From Quatrionicoccus australiensis (GTDB taxonomy: Bacteria; Pseudomonadota; Gammaproteobacteria; Burkholderiales; Rhodocyclaceae): a stretch of DNA of 64,000 bases. The notes under the pieces were generated by a model. It was not told the DNA's origin. It searched no databases and saw nothing but the letters and a program-made list of their open reading frames with translations. The position numbers were made by a program, and so were the translations under genes. Within the stretch, counting starts at the first letter, position 1. Each line of letters begins with the position of its first letter. Shown here piece by piece: positions 18,844 through 28,395 of this stretch. Location: the NCBI RefSeq assembly GCF_020510425.1, contig NZ_JAHBAH010000001.1:3577001-3641000 (forward strand). Direction: 5' to 3'.

Positions 18844-19347
18844 GTGCGCCACCTTCTCCTCCTTCTCCTTGCCTGCCTGAGCCTGACGGCGCATGCCGGG
18901 CCGGTAAGCGAGCACGACATGAAGGCGGCCTACATCTATCGCATCGCGCAATATACCGAGTGGCCGGACACGGATCAGGAGAGCTTCAACCTGTGTGTGC
19001 TGGGTGATGACAACATCGTCCAGGCATTGAGGAAATACGAGGGACGCAATATCGGCAACCGGCGCGTTGCGGTGGCCGGGTTGACCACCCCGGTGGCGAT
19101 TCGCAAGTGCCAGGTGTTGTATGTCGGCGGTGACGAGGTGGTCAATCTTGGCCGGATCGAGCGCGAACTGGGCGATGAGCCTGTCCTGACCATGACCGAT
19201 GTGCCGCAACTGGCGAAGGTCGGGGTGGTGCTGGTGCTCGAGAATCAGCGCCTCGCCTTCGATGTCAATTTCGACCTGTGCCGTCGCCTCAACCTGCGTC
19301 CGGCCTCGAATCTGCTCAGATTGGCCCGTTACGTCAGAAAGAGCTAG
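18844..19347 (+). CDS. YfiR-family (DUF4154) periplasmic protein
   Basis: A 167-residue protein with a GTG start ten bases after the receptor gene. It has a short signal peptide (LLLLLLACLSLTAHA) and the YfiR/DUF4154 core: AAYIYRIAQYTEWP, FNLCVLGDD, LYVGGDE, VLVLENQRLAFDVNF and a C-terminal NLRPASNLLRLARYV. YfiR in Pseudomonas is a periplasmic inhibitor of the diguanylate cyclase YfiN. Here no YfiN is adjacent; the nearest cyclase is the convergent GGDEF-EAL gene, which lacks a periplasmic domain. Confidence 0.85.
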   Translation: MRHLLLLLLACLSLTAHAGPVSEHDMKAAYIYRIAQYTEWPDTDQESFNLCVLGDDNIVQALRKYEGRNIGNRRVAVAGLTTPVAIRKCQVLYVGGDEVVNLGRIERELGDEPVLTMTDVPQLAKVGVVLVLENQRLAFDVNFDLCRRLNLRPASNLLRLARYVRKS

Positions 19348-19415
19348 GCGGGCGCACTGTTTGGTGGCGCCCGGTCGCCAGGCGGTCCACGCCGAAAAAA
19401 TGGCGAAAACCGCCG

Positions 19416-21578
19416 TCAGCCTTCCATTGTTGTTGTCCGGCCCGGCGCAGGCAAACTCAGCCAGCTGGCTTCCTGCTCCCATTTGTCCATCCACGCCGGC
19501 AGGTTGTCCGCCGGCATCGGGCGGGCGATGCCATAGCCCTGCACGATGTGACAGCCGAGCTGGTAGAGACTGGCGGCGTGTTGCATGCTTTCGACGCCTT
19601 CGGCAATGACGTCGCGCTCGAAGGCCTGCGCCAGGCGGATGACGCTTTCGACAATGCTGCGGTCGCCGGGTGCGGTTAGCATGTTGCGCACGAAGCCCTG
19701 GTCGATCTTGAGTGTCTGGATCGGCAGGCGCTGGAAGTAGGTCAGCGACGAATAGCCGGTACCGAAGTCGTCGAGGGCGATGCTGATGCCGAGCGCCCGG
19801 CATTCGAGCAGGGTCTTCGAGACGTCTTCGAGGCGGGTGATGGCCGCCGTTTCAAGGATTTCGAGTTCGAGGCCGCGCGGGTCGATGCCGTCAACGCGGG
19901 CAATGGCATCCTGCAGTTGCCGGGTGAAATCGGGCTGTTGCAGGTGGTGCGCGCTGATGTTGATGCTGATCCCGAACTCTCGCCCGGCGGCCTGCCATTG
20001 GGCTAGCTGGCGCAGGGCCTGGTGGATGACCCATTGACCGATGCCGATTTCCAGCTCGGTGCCGGCCAGGGCGGGCAGAAAGTTGGCCGGTGCGAGCAGG
20101 CCCAGTTCCGGGTGCTGCCAGCGGATGAGGGCTTCGAGGCCGACGATTTCGCCGCTGCGCAGATCGACCTTGGGTTGGTAGAAAAGGCATAGCTCGTCGT
20201 TTTGCAGCGCCCAGGCCAGGCGCAGGCGCGATTCGCGGTGCGCCTGAACCTGCCGGTCCTGCTGCGTATCGAAGAGCTGGTAGCGATTTTTGCCGCTCTG
20301 CTTGGCGAGGTACATCGCCTGGTCGGCATGGCGGATCAGGGTGTCGGCATCGGCGTCGTCGCTCGGGAAGAAGGTGACGCCGATGCTGGCCGAGACCTGG
20401 CAAGTGATGTCGCCGTGGCTGACCGGCGTGGCGGCGGCGTACAGGATGCGGCGCATGATTTCGTCGCACTCGCCGGGGTCGGAGATTCCCTGCAGGACGA
20501 TCACGAATTCGTCGCCGCCCAGGCGGGCGATGGTGTCGTCCTCGCGGACACTGGCTTGCAGGCGGGTGGCGATGGTGCTGAGCAGGATGTCGCCGGTTTT
20601 GTGCCCGTGCGCATCGTTGACCGCCTTGAAACCGTCGAGGTCGAGCAGGCAGATGCCGAGCGAGCCATCTGTGCGGTGCGCATGCGCCATCGCCTGGCGC
20701 AGGCGGTCGTCGAGCAGGCGGCGATTGGGCAATGCGGTCAGCGGGTCGAAGTGCGAGATGCGGTAAAGCTCGGCCTCGTGCTCCTTCAAGTGATTGATGT
20801 CGGTAAATACCGCCAGATGGTTCTTGACGGCACCTTGCGGGTCGCGAATCACCGCGATCGACAGCATTTCCGCGTAAATCTCGCCGCTTTTGCGGCGGTT
20901 CCAGATTTCTCCGCGCCAGCTGTCATGCTTCTGGAGATCCTGCCACAGGGTTTGGTAAAAGGCGGCTTCCTGCATGCCGGAACTGAGCAGCCTGGGGTCG
21001 CGGCCGACGACTTCATCGCGCGCGAAACCGGTGATCCGCGAGAAGGCGCGATTGACATCGACGATGCGGTTGTCGGCATCGCTGATCATGATGCCTTCCT
21101 GGCTGCTCTCGAAGACGCTGGCGGCCAGTTGCATGCTGTCCTTGATCAGGCAGACGACCGCAGCCTGGGCCAGCTTCTCGGCCAGCGGCAGAAAGGCTAG
21201 TTGCAGCGTCTGGCTGAGCGCTTCGCCCTGGCGGCCGAAAACCAGCGTGCCGAAGCCGGGCAGGTGATAAAAATGGAAGTGCGTGTCGCCGATTTCACGC
21301 ACCCGCGGGGCGCTCTGCTGCTCGCTCAGGCCGGCGCCGTAAAGCAGGAAGGCATGGAAACTCGGATTGGCCAGCGGATGGCGCGGCAGTAGGCAGGCGG
21401 CTTCGGCTGGCTGGCCGTCGTGGGCGGCCGGCGTGGCGCGCAGGATGGCGCAGCTGGTGCCGTTGAGCAGGCGCAGCAGGGTGCTGGCGGTGCGGCGCAG
21501 CATCGGGCCGAGTTCGGTGCTCGATCCGATGACCAGGGAGATCTGGTAGAGAATTTCGGTTTCGAGGCAGGTATTCAT
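19416..21578 (-). CDS. PAS-GGDEF-EAL cyclic-di-GMP enzyme
   Basis: A 720-residue cytoplasmic protein: a GAF-like N-terminus (about 1-155), a PAS domain (about 160-280), GGDEF (about 285-450) and EAL (about 460-710). LGGDEFVIV is intact with an upstream REDD inhibitory site. The phosphodiesterase half has EALIRW, the ILE glutamate, DDFGTGYSSL, KIDQGF and EGVES, so both activities may be present. The start codon overlaps the FIST gene stop by four bases (ATGA), so FIST and this enzyme form one operon. The FIST protein probably senses a small ligand for it. Confidence 0.92.
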   Translation of the reverse strand: MNTCLETEILYQISLVIGSSTELGPMLRRTASTLLRLLNGTSCAILRATPAAHDGQPAEAACLLPRHPLANPSFHAFLLYGAGLSEQQSAPRVREIGDTHFHFYHLPGFGTLVFGRQGEALSQTLQLAFLPLAEKLAQAAVVCLIKDSMQLAASVFESSQEGIMISDADNRIVDVNRAFSRITGFARDEVVGRDPRLLSSGMQEAAFYQTLWQDLQKHDSWRGEIWNRRKSGEIYAEMLSIAVIRDPQGAVKNHLAVFTDINHLKEHEAELYRISHFDPLTALPNRRLLDDRLRQAMAHAHRTDGSLGICLLDLDGFKAVNDAHGHKTGDILLSTIATRLQASVREDDTIARLGGDEFVIVLQGISDPGECDEIMRRILYAAATPVSHGDITCQVSASIGVTFFPSDDADADTLIRHADQAMYLAKQSGKNRYQLFDTQQDRQVQAHRESRLRLAWALQNDELCLFYQPKVDLRSGEIVGLEALIRWQHPELGLLAPANFLPALAGTELEIGIGQWVIHQALRQLAQWQAAGREFGISINISAHHLQQPDFTRQLQDAIARVDGIDPRGLELEILETAAITRLEDVSKTLLECRALGISIALDDFGTGYSSLTYFQRLPIQTLKIDQGFVRNMLTAPGDRSIVESVIRLAQAFERDVIAEGVESMQHAASLYQLGCHIVQGYGIARPMPADNLPAWMDKWEQEASWLSLPAPGRTTTMEG

Positions 21579-22687
21579 GGTCTGGCCAGCAGGCCGAGCA
21601 CGGCGGTCTTGTTGAGAAACTCGGGGTAGTCACGTCCGTTGTTGCAGATTTCGCCGATCGCCAGCATGCCGATCAGCGGCTCCTCGCCCTGGACGATGGC
21701 AAGCTCTTCAGTGAAGCGCTCGCCGAGAAAGAGAACGCGCGAGATGCAGTCGATGAACAGGCGCAGTTCGCCCGGCCTGGCTCCGGCGCAGGCGCGGCGG
21801 GCCGCTTCGCCGGCGGCGGCGATCAGCGCCAGCGGTTCACCGTGCAGAACATGGACAAATGCGCCGGGTGCGACTTCGCCGACACAGGTCAGGCTGCCAT
21901 CGCTGCCGACGCTGATCGGGTCGCGCACCACGACTTCGCTGCCGAGCTTGTGAATGCCGAAGGGGTAGGCCTTGGCGACGGTGAAAAAGTTGTCCGGGCC
22001 GGGTTCGGTGCCGCCATGGGCGCTGACGATTTCACGGTAGACCTCGAGCGCCGGCCGGTAATTGAGTTGCTGGATGGTGTTCTGGTGGGCCGCGGTGACC
22101 TTGATCGAGTCCGAGATGACGGTCCAGCCGTGGCCGGAGCCGATGCGGCTGTCGATTTCAAGATGAACCAGCAGGGCGACATCCTGTTGCAGGCCGGCAT
22201 TGCTGATCACGCAAGGTTTCTGCATCAGCGACAGAGAGCCGGCGCCGCCGCCGATCTGGTTCATGCCCAGTCCGAGATGCTCGAACAGGGCGCCGATCAG
22301 ATCGCCGATGCGGCCGGCAAAGCCGTCTACGAAAATGAGCAGGCTGCCTTGTGCGGCGCGCAGGTCGGCACAGGCCGCTGCCGCCTGGTCGATGTCGAGT
22401 GCGGCATCGCTCAGTTGCCCGATACGGCGGATGTCGGGGCGTACCGGCAAGCCGACGACGATGCTGCCGCGGGCAAAGTGCTCGCAGCCGAAGATGAGGC
22501 GCGGAAAGATGCCGCCAAAAACGGGCTTGCCGAGTTTGTGCAGGATCGGGTCGAGAGCTGCCGGCGAAAAGCCGTTGTCGTCGCAGGTCAGCAGCAACAA
22601 GCCGGCGATTTCGGGTTGTGCGTCGAGTGCGTCGAGAATCGGCGTCAGCGCAGCGAGCGTTCCTGTCGCCTCGAACCTGACCTGCAT
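21575..22687 (-). CDS. FIST-domain sensor protein
   Basis: A 370-residue soluble protein with FIST_N (about 10-200, ending in the GGGAGSLSLMQKPCV stretch) and FIST_C (about 215-360, RPALEVYREIV to LFIDCISRVLFLGERF). FIST domains are proposed intracellular sensors of small ligands such as amino acids and usually sit beside signal-output proteins. Here the output is the GGDEF-EAL enzyme, overlapped by four bases. The start at 22687 has GGGAG upstream; an upstream ATG at 22948 would run through the divergent promoter region. Confidence 0.88.
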   Translation of the reverse strand: MQVRFEATGTLAALTPILDALDAQPEIAGLLLLTCDDNGFSPAALDPILHKLGKPVFGGIFPRLIFGCEHFARGSIVVGLPVRPDIRRIGQLSDAALDIDQAAAACADLRAAQGSLLIFVDGFAGRIGDLIGALFEHLGLGMNQIGGGAGSLSLMQKPCVISNAGLQQDVALLVHLEIDSRIGSGHGWTVISDSIKVTAAHQNTIQQLNYRPALEVYREIVSAHGGTEPGPDNFFTVAKAYPFGIHKLGSEVVVRDPISVGSDGSLTCVGEVAPGAFVHVLHGEPLALIAAAGEAARRACAGARPGELRLFIDCISRVLFLGERFTEELAIVQGEEPLIGMLAIGEICNNGRDYPEFLNKTAVLGLLARP

Positions 22688-22822
22688 GTGAAAGACTCCC
22701 TGAATGCCCTGCCACGAAACCTCCGGCGCCGTTCGGGATGACCGGAGGCAGAGTTTTTGAATTGTTTCCGGAAATTCTACTCTCGCCCGGCATGGATGGT
22801 TATGGTGGGTAAATTTCGAATC

Positions 22823-22847
22823 TGTCCGTGACAATGTGTCACGGACA
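22823..22847. promoter_or_regulatory. Inverted-repeat candidate operator upstream of the B12 MerR gene
   Basis: TGTCCGTGACA (22823-22833) and its exact complement (22837-22847) are separated by three bases. The site is 27 bases before the start codon of the MerR-B12 regulator and 135 bases before the divergent FIST gene start. Its size and symmetry suit a dimeric or tetrameric regulator. Confidence 0.5.
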
Positions 22848-22874
22848 CTGACGAAAGGCGTATCATCCGGGGCC

Positions 22875-23804
22875 ATGAATTCAGCCAGTGTCGTCGACGC
22901 CGCGGAGCTTGAGCGTGAAACCGGTCTGGGCAAGGATCTCTTGCGCAAATGGCGGTCCCGTTACGGTTTTCCGACCCCCTTGTCCGGTAGCGACGGGGTG
23001 TCCGGCTATCCGCGCGAGCAGGTTGCCCAGCTGCGCCTGATCAAGCGTCTGCAGAACACCGGTTATCGCGCCCGGCAGGTGGTTGGCAAGTCGCTGGAAG
23101 AGTTGCAGCAACTGGCTCAGGTGGCGGCCTGCGCCGGCAATGAGCAATCGGAATCGGCATCGACCCGGCAGGCGCTGGATTTACTGAAACAATTCGACCT
23201 GGCCGGCCTCGATGCTTTCCTGCTGGCCGAGCGGCAGCGGCAGAGCTTGCACGATTTCGTCATTGACACGGTTTCGCCGCTGGTCACCGGGCTCGGTGAT
23301 GCCTGGGCACGGGGTGAAATCGAGATTTACCACGAACATCTATGTACCGGCATCCTCAGTCGCCTGCTGCTTGCAGAAATCGGCAAAGCGATCCCGAAAG
23401 CCGGTTACCCGCGCGTCCTGTTTGCCACACCCAGCGACGAGTTGCATGTGCTCGGCCTGTACATGGTCCAGGCCGTGCTGGCGGATGCGGGGGCCTGGTG
23501 TACCGATATCGGCCCGCATGTGCCGCCGAGTGAGCTGGCATCGGCTGCACGGGCCTGTCAGGCAGATATCGTTGCCCTGTCGTTCAGTTTTTCCTATCCC
23601 GAATGGCGGGTGCGGCCGCTCCTGACACATTTGCGCCAGAGTCTCCCGGCGACAGTGGCGTTGTGGGCCGGCGGGGCTGGTGTCTCCTTCATCAAACGCC
23701 CGTCGCGCGGGATCCGTGTGTTTTCCGACTTGCGCGCAGCGGTGGCGGCCCTTGAGCAGAGCGCCAAAATGACTGACGCGGCCGATCAGGCAAAGGTAGC
23801 TTGA
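22875..23804 (+). CDS. CarH-like MerR regulator with B12-binding domain, likely photoreceptor
   Basis: A 309-residue protein: an N-terminal MerR-type helix-turn-helix (about 5-75), a helical bundle (about 95-170) and a C-terminal cobalamin-binding Rossmann domain (about 175-295). The helical bundle carries Trp144, nine residues, then Glu154-His155, the W-x9-EH signature of adenosylcobalamin photoreceptors such as CarH and LitR. The lower-ligand motif is present as ELHVLG (Glu189, His191, Gly194). Such proteins repress in the dark as B12-bound tetramers and release DNA in light. A heme oxygenase and bacteriophytochrome follow directly, strengthening a light role. The start at 22875 is preferred; the in-frame ATG at 22836 lies inside the palindrome. 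Confidence 0.85.
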   Translation: MNSASVVDAAELERETGLGKDLLRKWRSRYGFPTPLSGSDGVSGYPREQVAQLRLIKRLQNTGYRARQVVGKSLEELQQLAQVAACAGNEQSESASTRQALDLLKQFDLAGLDAFLLAERQRQSLHDFVIDTVSPLVTGLGDAWARGEIEIYHEHLCTGILSRLLLAEIGKAIPKAGYPRVLFATPSDELHVLGLYMVQAVLADAGAWCTDIGPHVPPSELASAARACQADIVALSFSFSYPEWRVRPLLTHLRQSLPATVALWAGGAGVSFIKRPSRGIRVFSDLRAAVAALEQSAKMTDAADQAKVA

Positions 23805-24445
23805 ATTTGGCCACGCCGACCGATCTTTCCGCTGTCCGCCGCCTGTTGCGGGATGGCACCCATGCCGAACATGTCCGACTGAATCAGCATCCCCTGCTGG
23901 CGGGTATTACCCGGCCTGACTATGCCTTGACGACATACCAGCTCGTACTGACCGCCTACTTCCATTTTTACCGCGCCCTCGAGGCAGCCATCGACCAGGC
24001 GTTGGCCGCCGGCTTGAGCCGCTTCGTGTATGCGCCACGGCGCAAATTGCCCTGGCTGGTGGAAGATCTGGCGTATTTCGGCATCGATCCCGAGCTTGCT
24101 TTCCGGCAAGCCGGCATTTCACTGCCGGCGATGACGTTGACCGATGAGGGGCAGTTGCTGGGCGCGCTCTACACCATTGAAGGCTCTTCGCTGGGCGGCC
24201 AGGTCATTTCGCGGCATCTGGCGACGCATCTGGTGCTCTCGCCGGACCAGGGCGCGCGGTTTTTCTACGGCTATGGCGATCAAACCATGCCACTGTGGCA
24301 GCAGTTCGACAGTTTTATCAATGCTGCCCTGACTCACGAAGCGGTTCGCCAGAGTGCCTTGCAGGCCGCCCGCACGACATTTGCCACGATGGAAGCAGTT
24401 CTCGATGAATACCTTGCCCGAAGCCAGTCAGCAAGCGGCGCTTGA
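23801..24445 (+). CDS. bphO: Biliverdin-producing heme oxygenase (BphO-like)
   Basis: A 214-residue heme oxygenase. The proximal heme histidine lies in the early RDGTHAEHVRLNQHPLL segment and the distal helix is seen in LYTIEGSSLGGQVISRHL. It opens heme to biliverdin IXalpha, iron and CO, supplying the chromophore for the phytochrome encoded next. The best start is TTG at 23801, which overlaps the stop codon of the B12 regulator by four bases; no ATG occurs in the first 50 codons. The 3' end overlaps the phytochrome gene by 41 bases. A three-gene operon is likely. Confidence 0.87.
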   Translation: MNLATPTDLSAVRRLLRDGTHAEHVRLNQHPLLAGITRPDYALTTYQLVLTAYFHFYRALEAAIDQALAAGLSRFVYAPRRKLPWLVEDLAYFGIDPELAFRQAGISLPAMTLTDEGQLLGALYTIEGSSLGGQVISRHLATHLVLSPDQGARFFYGYGDQTMPLWQQFDSFINAALTHEAVRQSALQAARTTFATMEAVLDEYLARSQSASGA

Positions 24446-27400
24446 AGAAGCCCTGAAGGTTTGCGCCAGCGAACCGATTCACCTGATCGGCAGCATTCAG
24501 CCGGTGGGTGTGTTGCTGGCGGTTGATCGACAAAGCTTCATCATCCGGGCGGCGAGCGCGAATCTGGACAGTATTTTCCCGTCGACCGCCGGTGCGGTGA
24601 TTGGCGAGCCGCTGGCCAAGCTGATCGGTGCCGAGCAGCTGGACTGGTTGCACACGCTGATTGAGCTCGGTGACTGGGGCGGGGCCAAGGTCTGGTCGGT
24701 CGACCTGCCATTTGATGGCAAATTGCGTACTTACGATGCCCAGGTCTTTCTCGCCGGCGATCTTTTCGTGATCGAGGTTGAGCAGGCGCAGGCATCGACC
24801 GGCGACGTCTTTCACAAGCTGTTCATCCCGATTCGTGATGCGCTGTGGAAGCTGGATGCGGAAAACGATCTCGATCAGTACGCCCGCATGGCGGTCGAGC
24901 AGGTCCGTTCGCTGACCGGCTTTGACCGGGTCATGATGTATCGCTTCGACGCCAACTGGGATGGCGAGGTGATTGCCGAAAGCAAGATCGAGGAAGCCGA
25001 CTCCTATCTTGGCAACCATTTTCCCGCTTCCGACATCCCGCCGCAGGCGCGCGCCTTGTACACAAAAAACCTGGTGCGCGTCATTGCCGACGTCAATGCC
25101 GAGCCGGTGGCGCTGCTCTCGGTCGATGGCAAGCAACCGGCGCAGGCGATCGATCTGAGCCATTCCTGGTTGCGCAGCATGTCGCCGGTGCATGTTGAAT
25201 ACCTGCGCAACATGGGGGTCTGCGCCAGCCTGAGCATTTCGCTGGTGCAGAACGACCGGCTGTGGGGGCTGATTGCCTGTCACCATTTCACGCCGCGCTA
25301 TGTCAGCCTGCGTTCGCGCGAACTCGACGAGTTCATCGGTCGCGTGGTCTCCCTGAAACTGATCAACATGGATGCCGTGGAGCGCGATGCGATGAGTCTG
25401 CGCATCCGCGACCTGCTTTACGAGTTGACCAGCCTGATCCGGACGTCGGACGAGCTTGATTCGATCATCGTGCTGCTCAAGGAAAAACTGCTCGGCCTGG
25501 TCCGTGCCGAGGGCGCCGTCGTCACCATTGAGGGGACTCGTCACCTGCTGGGCGATGTGCCGCCGCCTGCGTTGCTTGATCGTCTGATCGGCCTGCTGCG
25601 CGAACTGCCGGTGGCACCGGTGTTTCATACCGACGATCTGCGCCAGTTGCTCGAAGGCGCGGGCCTGAGTGTCGATGATGATGCGCTGAGCGGCATGATG
25701 GTGGCGCCGCTCGATCACAAGCTGAACAACTTCGTCATCTGGTTCCGTCCCGGCATCCTGCGTACCTTGCGCTGGGCCGGCAACCCGCAAAAGACGGTGA
25801 TTCGCGACGCCGACGGTTTGCGGATCTCGCCGCGGACTTCTTTTGATACCTGGATCCAGACCTACCACGACAAGTCGATGCCCTGGTCCCAGGTCGAGAT
25901 CGATGCGGCCAATTCGCTGTCGCTCGCGTTGATCGAGGTGCTGGCCCAGAAAGCCCTGAAAAGCAGCGAGGAGAGTTACCGCCTGCTCGCTGAAAACTCG
26001 ACCGACATGATTGCCCGCCTGCAACTGGACGGTCATTTCCGTTTTGCCTCCCCTGCCTGCCGTGAGTTGTTCGGGCGCGAGAGTCTGCAGTTGAACGACC
26101 TCTGCCTGAGCGATGTCGTGGATGAAGAGCCCGAGGTGATCGCCAGCCTGCTGCAATCCTTGCAGTCGCTTGGTGCAATGACGACCCGGGTGATGCGGGG
26201 GCGGCGGCTGGACGGCTCCGATTTATGGGTCGAAGCGACCCTCAAGCACACCATCGGTGCGCATGGCGAGAGCGAGATCCTGCTCAATGCGCGCGATGTG
26301 ACACAGCGCTACAACTATCAGCTGGCGATCGAGGATGTGCATCGTCGCCACACGCAGATTCTTGAAGCGGCGGGCGAAGGCCTGGTCAGCATCGACAATC
26401 ACGGCAATGTGGTTTACGCCAACGAGGTGGCCGTCAAACTCCTCGGGCACGACGAAGAGGAACTGGTCGGACGTTATTGCTGCGAGGTCTTTTGCTGGGA
26501 GGTTCCGGAGGCTTGCGGCACTGACGCAGGCTTTGGCTGCCCGTTCATCGCCACGCTGAAGGATGGCGAAACCCGCCAGGGAACGCAGCTGGTCGAGGCT
26601 GGCGTGGGGCGCCCGAACATGTTGCTGCAGTATGTGTGCACGCCCTTGTCCGATCACCAGCAGGTCAGTGGCTGCGTCGTGGTGTTCAGTGAAATCGCCC
26701 CCAAGGCCGAGGCCGGACAAAGCCTGCCGACCGAGGTGATTCTCGACGAGGCGGCCGAGGCGGTCATGGTGACCAACAGCGAAGGTCGGATAACCTCGAT
26801 CAACCGGGCCTTTACCGAAATTACCGGCTACAGCAGCAATGAAGCCCTCGGGCAGAGTCCGCGCCTGCTCAAGTCGGGGGTGCATACGCCACATTTTTAT
26901 GCCGAATTGTGGCGCTTCCTGCAGGAAAAGCGGCGCTGGTCCGGAGAAATCTGGAATCGGCGCAAGAATGGCGAGATTTATCCGCAGTGGGGCAGCATAT
27001 CGGCCGTGCTCGACAATGCCGGCAACGTGCAGAACTACGTTTCGGTGTTTTCCGATATCTCGAAGGCCAAGCAGGCGGAGGAGCGGCTTTTCCATCTGGC
27101 CAATCACGATCCGCTGACCTGCCTGCCCAACCGGATGAATTTCACAGAAGTCCTGGATCAGAGCCTGCAGCGCTGCAAGCGCCAGAATTATGGTGCCGCG
27201 GTGATTTTCATCGATCTCGATCGTTTCAAGATCATCAACGACACCCTGGGCCATGCGGTCGGCGACAAGTATCTGAAAATTGTCGCCGAGCGCCTGCAGG
27301 CGGCGACGCGCAAGCAGGATGTTCTCGCCCGCTGGGGCGGCGACGAGTTCGTGCTGTTCATGGAGGGCTTCGATGACGTGCACATGATCGGCGAGACGAT

Positions 27401-28367
27401 GACTCGCATGCTCGCCGGCCTGGCCGAACCGCTGCTGATGGGCGGGCATGAGCTGATTCCGACGGCGAGTATCGGGATAGCCATTTATCCGAACGATGGC
27501 CGACGCTCATCGGAACTGATCAAGGCGGCCGATACGGCGATGTATGGCGCCAAGCAGCGCGGCCGCAACTGCTACGAGTTCTATTCGCAGGACATGGTGC
27601 AGGGGCTCAACGACAAGTTGCAGATGACCAGCGAGCTGCGTCACGCTTTGCTGGAGCAGCAGTTTTTCCTGGTCTACCAGCCGCAGGTTGATCCGGCCGA
27701 TGGCAGCGTCAAGGGCGTCGAAGCGCTGGCGCGCTGGCGGCACCCGCAACGCGGCGTGCTTCCGCCGGCGGCTTTCCTGCCGATGATCGAGGAGATGGGG
27801 CTGATTGGCGAGTTCGGACTCTGGGTGCTCAACGAAGCCTGCCGCCAGATGCGGCTGTGGTGTGAACAGGCGCTGCCGATTCCCAAGGTCGCCATCAACG
27901 TTGCGCCGGCCCAGCTCAAGGATTCCTTCATTGGCGAGGTGGAGGCGGCGATCCGGAAGTCAGGTATAGACCCGGCCCGACTCGAACTGGAAATCACCGA
28001 AGGCGCGCTCGAATCGGGCGAAACCGCCCGCCGCATTACGGCCGGACTGCGCGCGCTCGGGACGCTGCTTGCGGTCGACGACTTCGGTACCGGCTATTCC
28101 TCGCTCTCCCACATCAAGCTCTTCCCGATCACCTGTTTCAAGATCGACAAATCTTTTGTGGATGGCATTCCTGGCAATGCCGCCGACGTCGCCATCGTGC
28201 GCGCCATCCTCGCGCTGGGTTCGAGCTTCAAGGTCGAAATCGTCGCCGAAGGCGTCGAAACCGTCGAACAGATGGAGTTCCTGAAAAACGAAGGGGTGAG
28301 CAATATCCAGGGCTACTACTTCGCCCGTCCGATGCTGCCGGAGGATTTGTTGGGTTGGTTGAGCTGA
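24405..28367 (+). CDS. bphP: Bacteriophytochrome with PAS, GGDEF and EAL output domains
   Basis: A 1320-residue red/far-red photoreceptor. The PAS-GAF-PHY core covers about 1-510: Cys20 in the N-terminal extension for biliverdin attachment, the PASDIPPQAR motif (Asp210), His263, His293/294 in ACHHFTPRYV, and the PHY tongue motif SPRTSF. Two or three PAS domains follow (about 530-650, 660-780, 785-900), then GGDEF (RWGGDEF near 978, with RKQD inhibitory site upstream) and EAL (VEALARW near 1104, ELEITEGAL, DDFGTGYSSL, EGVET). Light should therefore set cyclic-di-GMP turnover. The gene begins inside the end of the heme oxygenase gene. Confidence 0.93.
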   Translation: MNTLPEASQQAALEEALKVCASEPIHLIGSIQPVGVLLAVDRQSFIIRAASANLDSIFPSTAGAVIGEPLAKLIGAEQLDWLHTLIELGDWGGAKVWSVDLPFDGKLRTYDAQVFLAGDLFVIEVEQAQASTGDVFHKLFIPIRDALWKLDAENDLDQYARMAVEQVRSLTGFDRVMMYRFDANWDGEVIAESKIEEADSYLGNHFPASDIPPQARALYTKNLVRVIADVNAEPVALLSVDGKQPAQAIDLSHSWLRSMSPVHVEYLRNMGVCASLSISLVQNDRLWGLIACHHFTPRYVSLRSRELDEFIGRVVSLKLINMDAVERDAMSLRIRDLLYELTSLIRTSDELDSIIVLLKEKLLGLVRAEGAVVTIEGTRHLLGDVPPPALLDRLIGLLRELPVAPVFHTDDLRQLLEGAGLSVDDDALSGMMVAPLDHKLNNFVIWFRPGILRTLRWAGNPQKTVIRDADGLRISPRTSFDTWIQTYHDKSMPWSQVEIDAANSLSLALIEVLAQKALKSSEESYRLLAENSTDMIARLQLDGHFRFASPACRELFGRESLQLNDLCLSDVVDEEPEVIASLLQSLQSLGAMTTRVMRGRRLDGSDLWVEATLKHTIGAHGESEILLNARDVTQRYNYQLAIEDVHRRHTQILEAAGEGLVSIDNHGNVVYANEVAVKLLGHDEEELVGRYCCEVFCWEVPEACGTDAGFGCPFIATLKDGETRQGTQLVEAGVGRPNMLLQYVCTPLSDHQQVSGCVVVFSEIAPKAEAGQSLPTEVILDEAAEAVMVTNSEGRITSINRAFTEITGYSSNEALGQSPRLLKSGVHTPHFYAELWRFLQEKRRWSGEIWNRRKNGEIYPQWGSISAVLDNAGNVQNYVSVFSDISKAKQAEERLFHLANHDPLTCLPNRMNFTEVLDQSLQRCKRQNYGAAVIFIDLDRFKIINDTLGHAVGDKYLKIVAERLQAATRKQDVLARWGGDEFVLFMEGFDDVHMIGETMTRMLAGLAEPLLMGGHELIPTASIGIAIYPNDGRRSSELIKAADTAMYGAKQRGRNCYEFYSQDMVQGLNDKLQMTSELRHALLEQQFFLVYQPQVDPADGSVKGVEALARWRHPQRGVLPPAAFLPMIEEMGLIGEFGLWVLNEACRQMRLWCEQALPIPKVAINVAPAQLKDSFIGEVEAAIRKSGIDPARLELEITEGALESGETARRITAGLRALGTLLAVDDFGTGYSSLSHIKLFPITCFKIDKSFVDGIPGNAADVAIVRAILALGSSFKVEIVAEGVETVEQMEFLKNEGVSNIQGYYFARPMLPEDLLGWLS

Positions 28368-28395
28368 ATTGGGGCTCGGCGGGGGGGCGTTCGAG

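Noticed and set aside
17013..18920. 635-codon open frame opposite the TonB receptor
   Set aside because: Antisense shadow; no start context or recognisable domain.
23801..23812. Frameshift or fusion between the B12 regulator and heme oxygenase
   Set aside because: The TTGA overlap of a TTG start with the previous stop codon explains the junction without an error.
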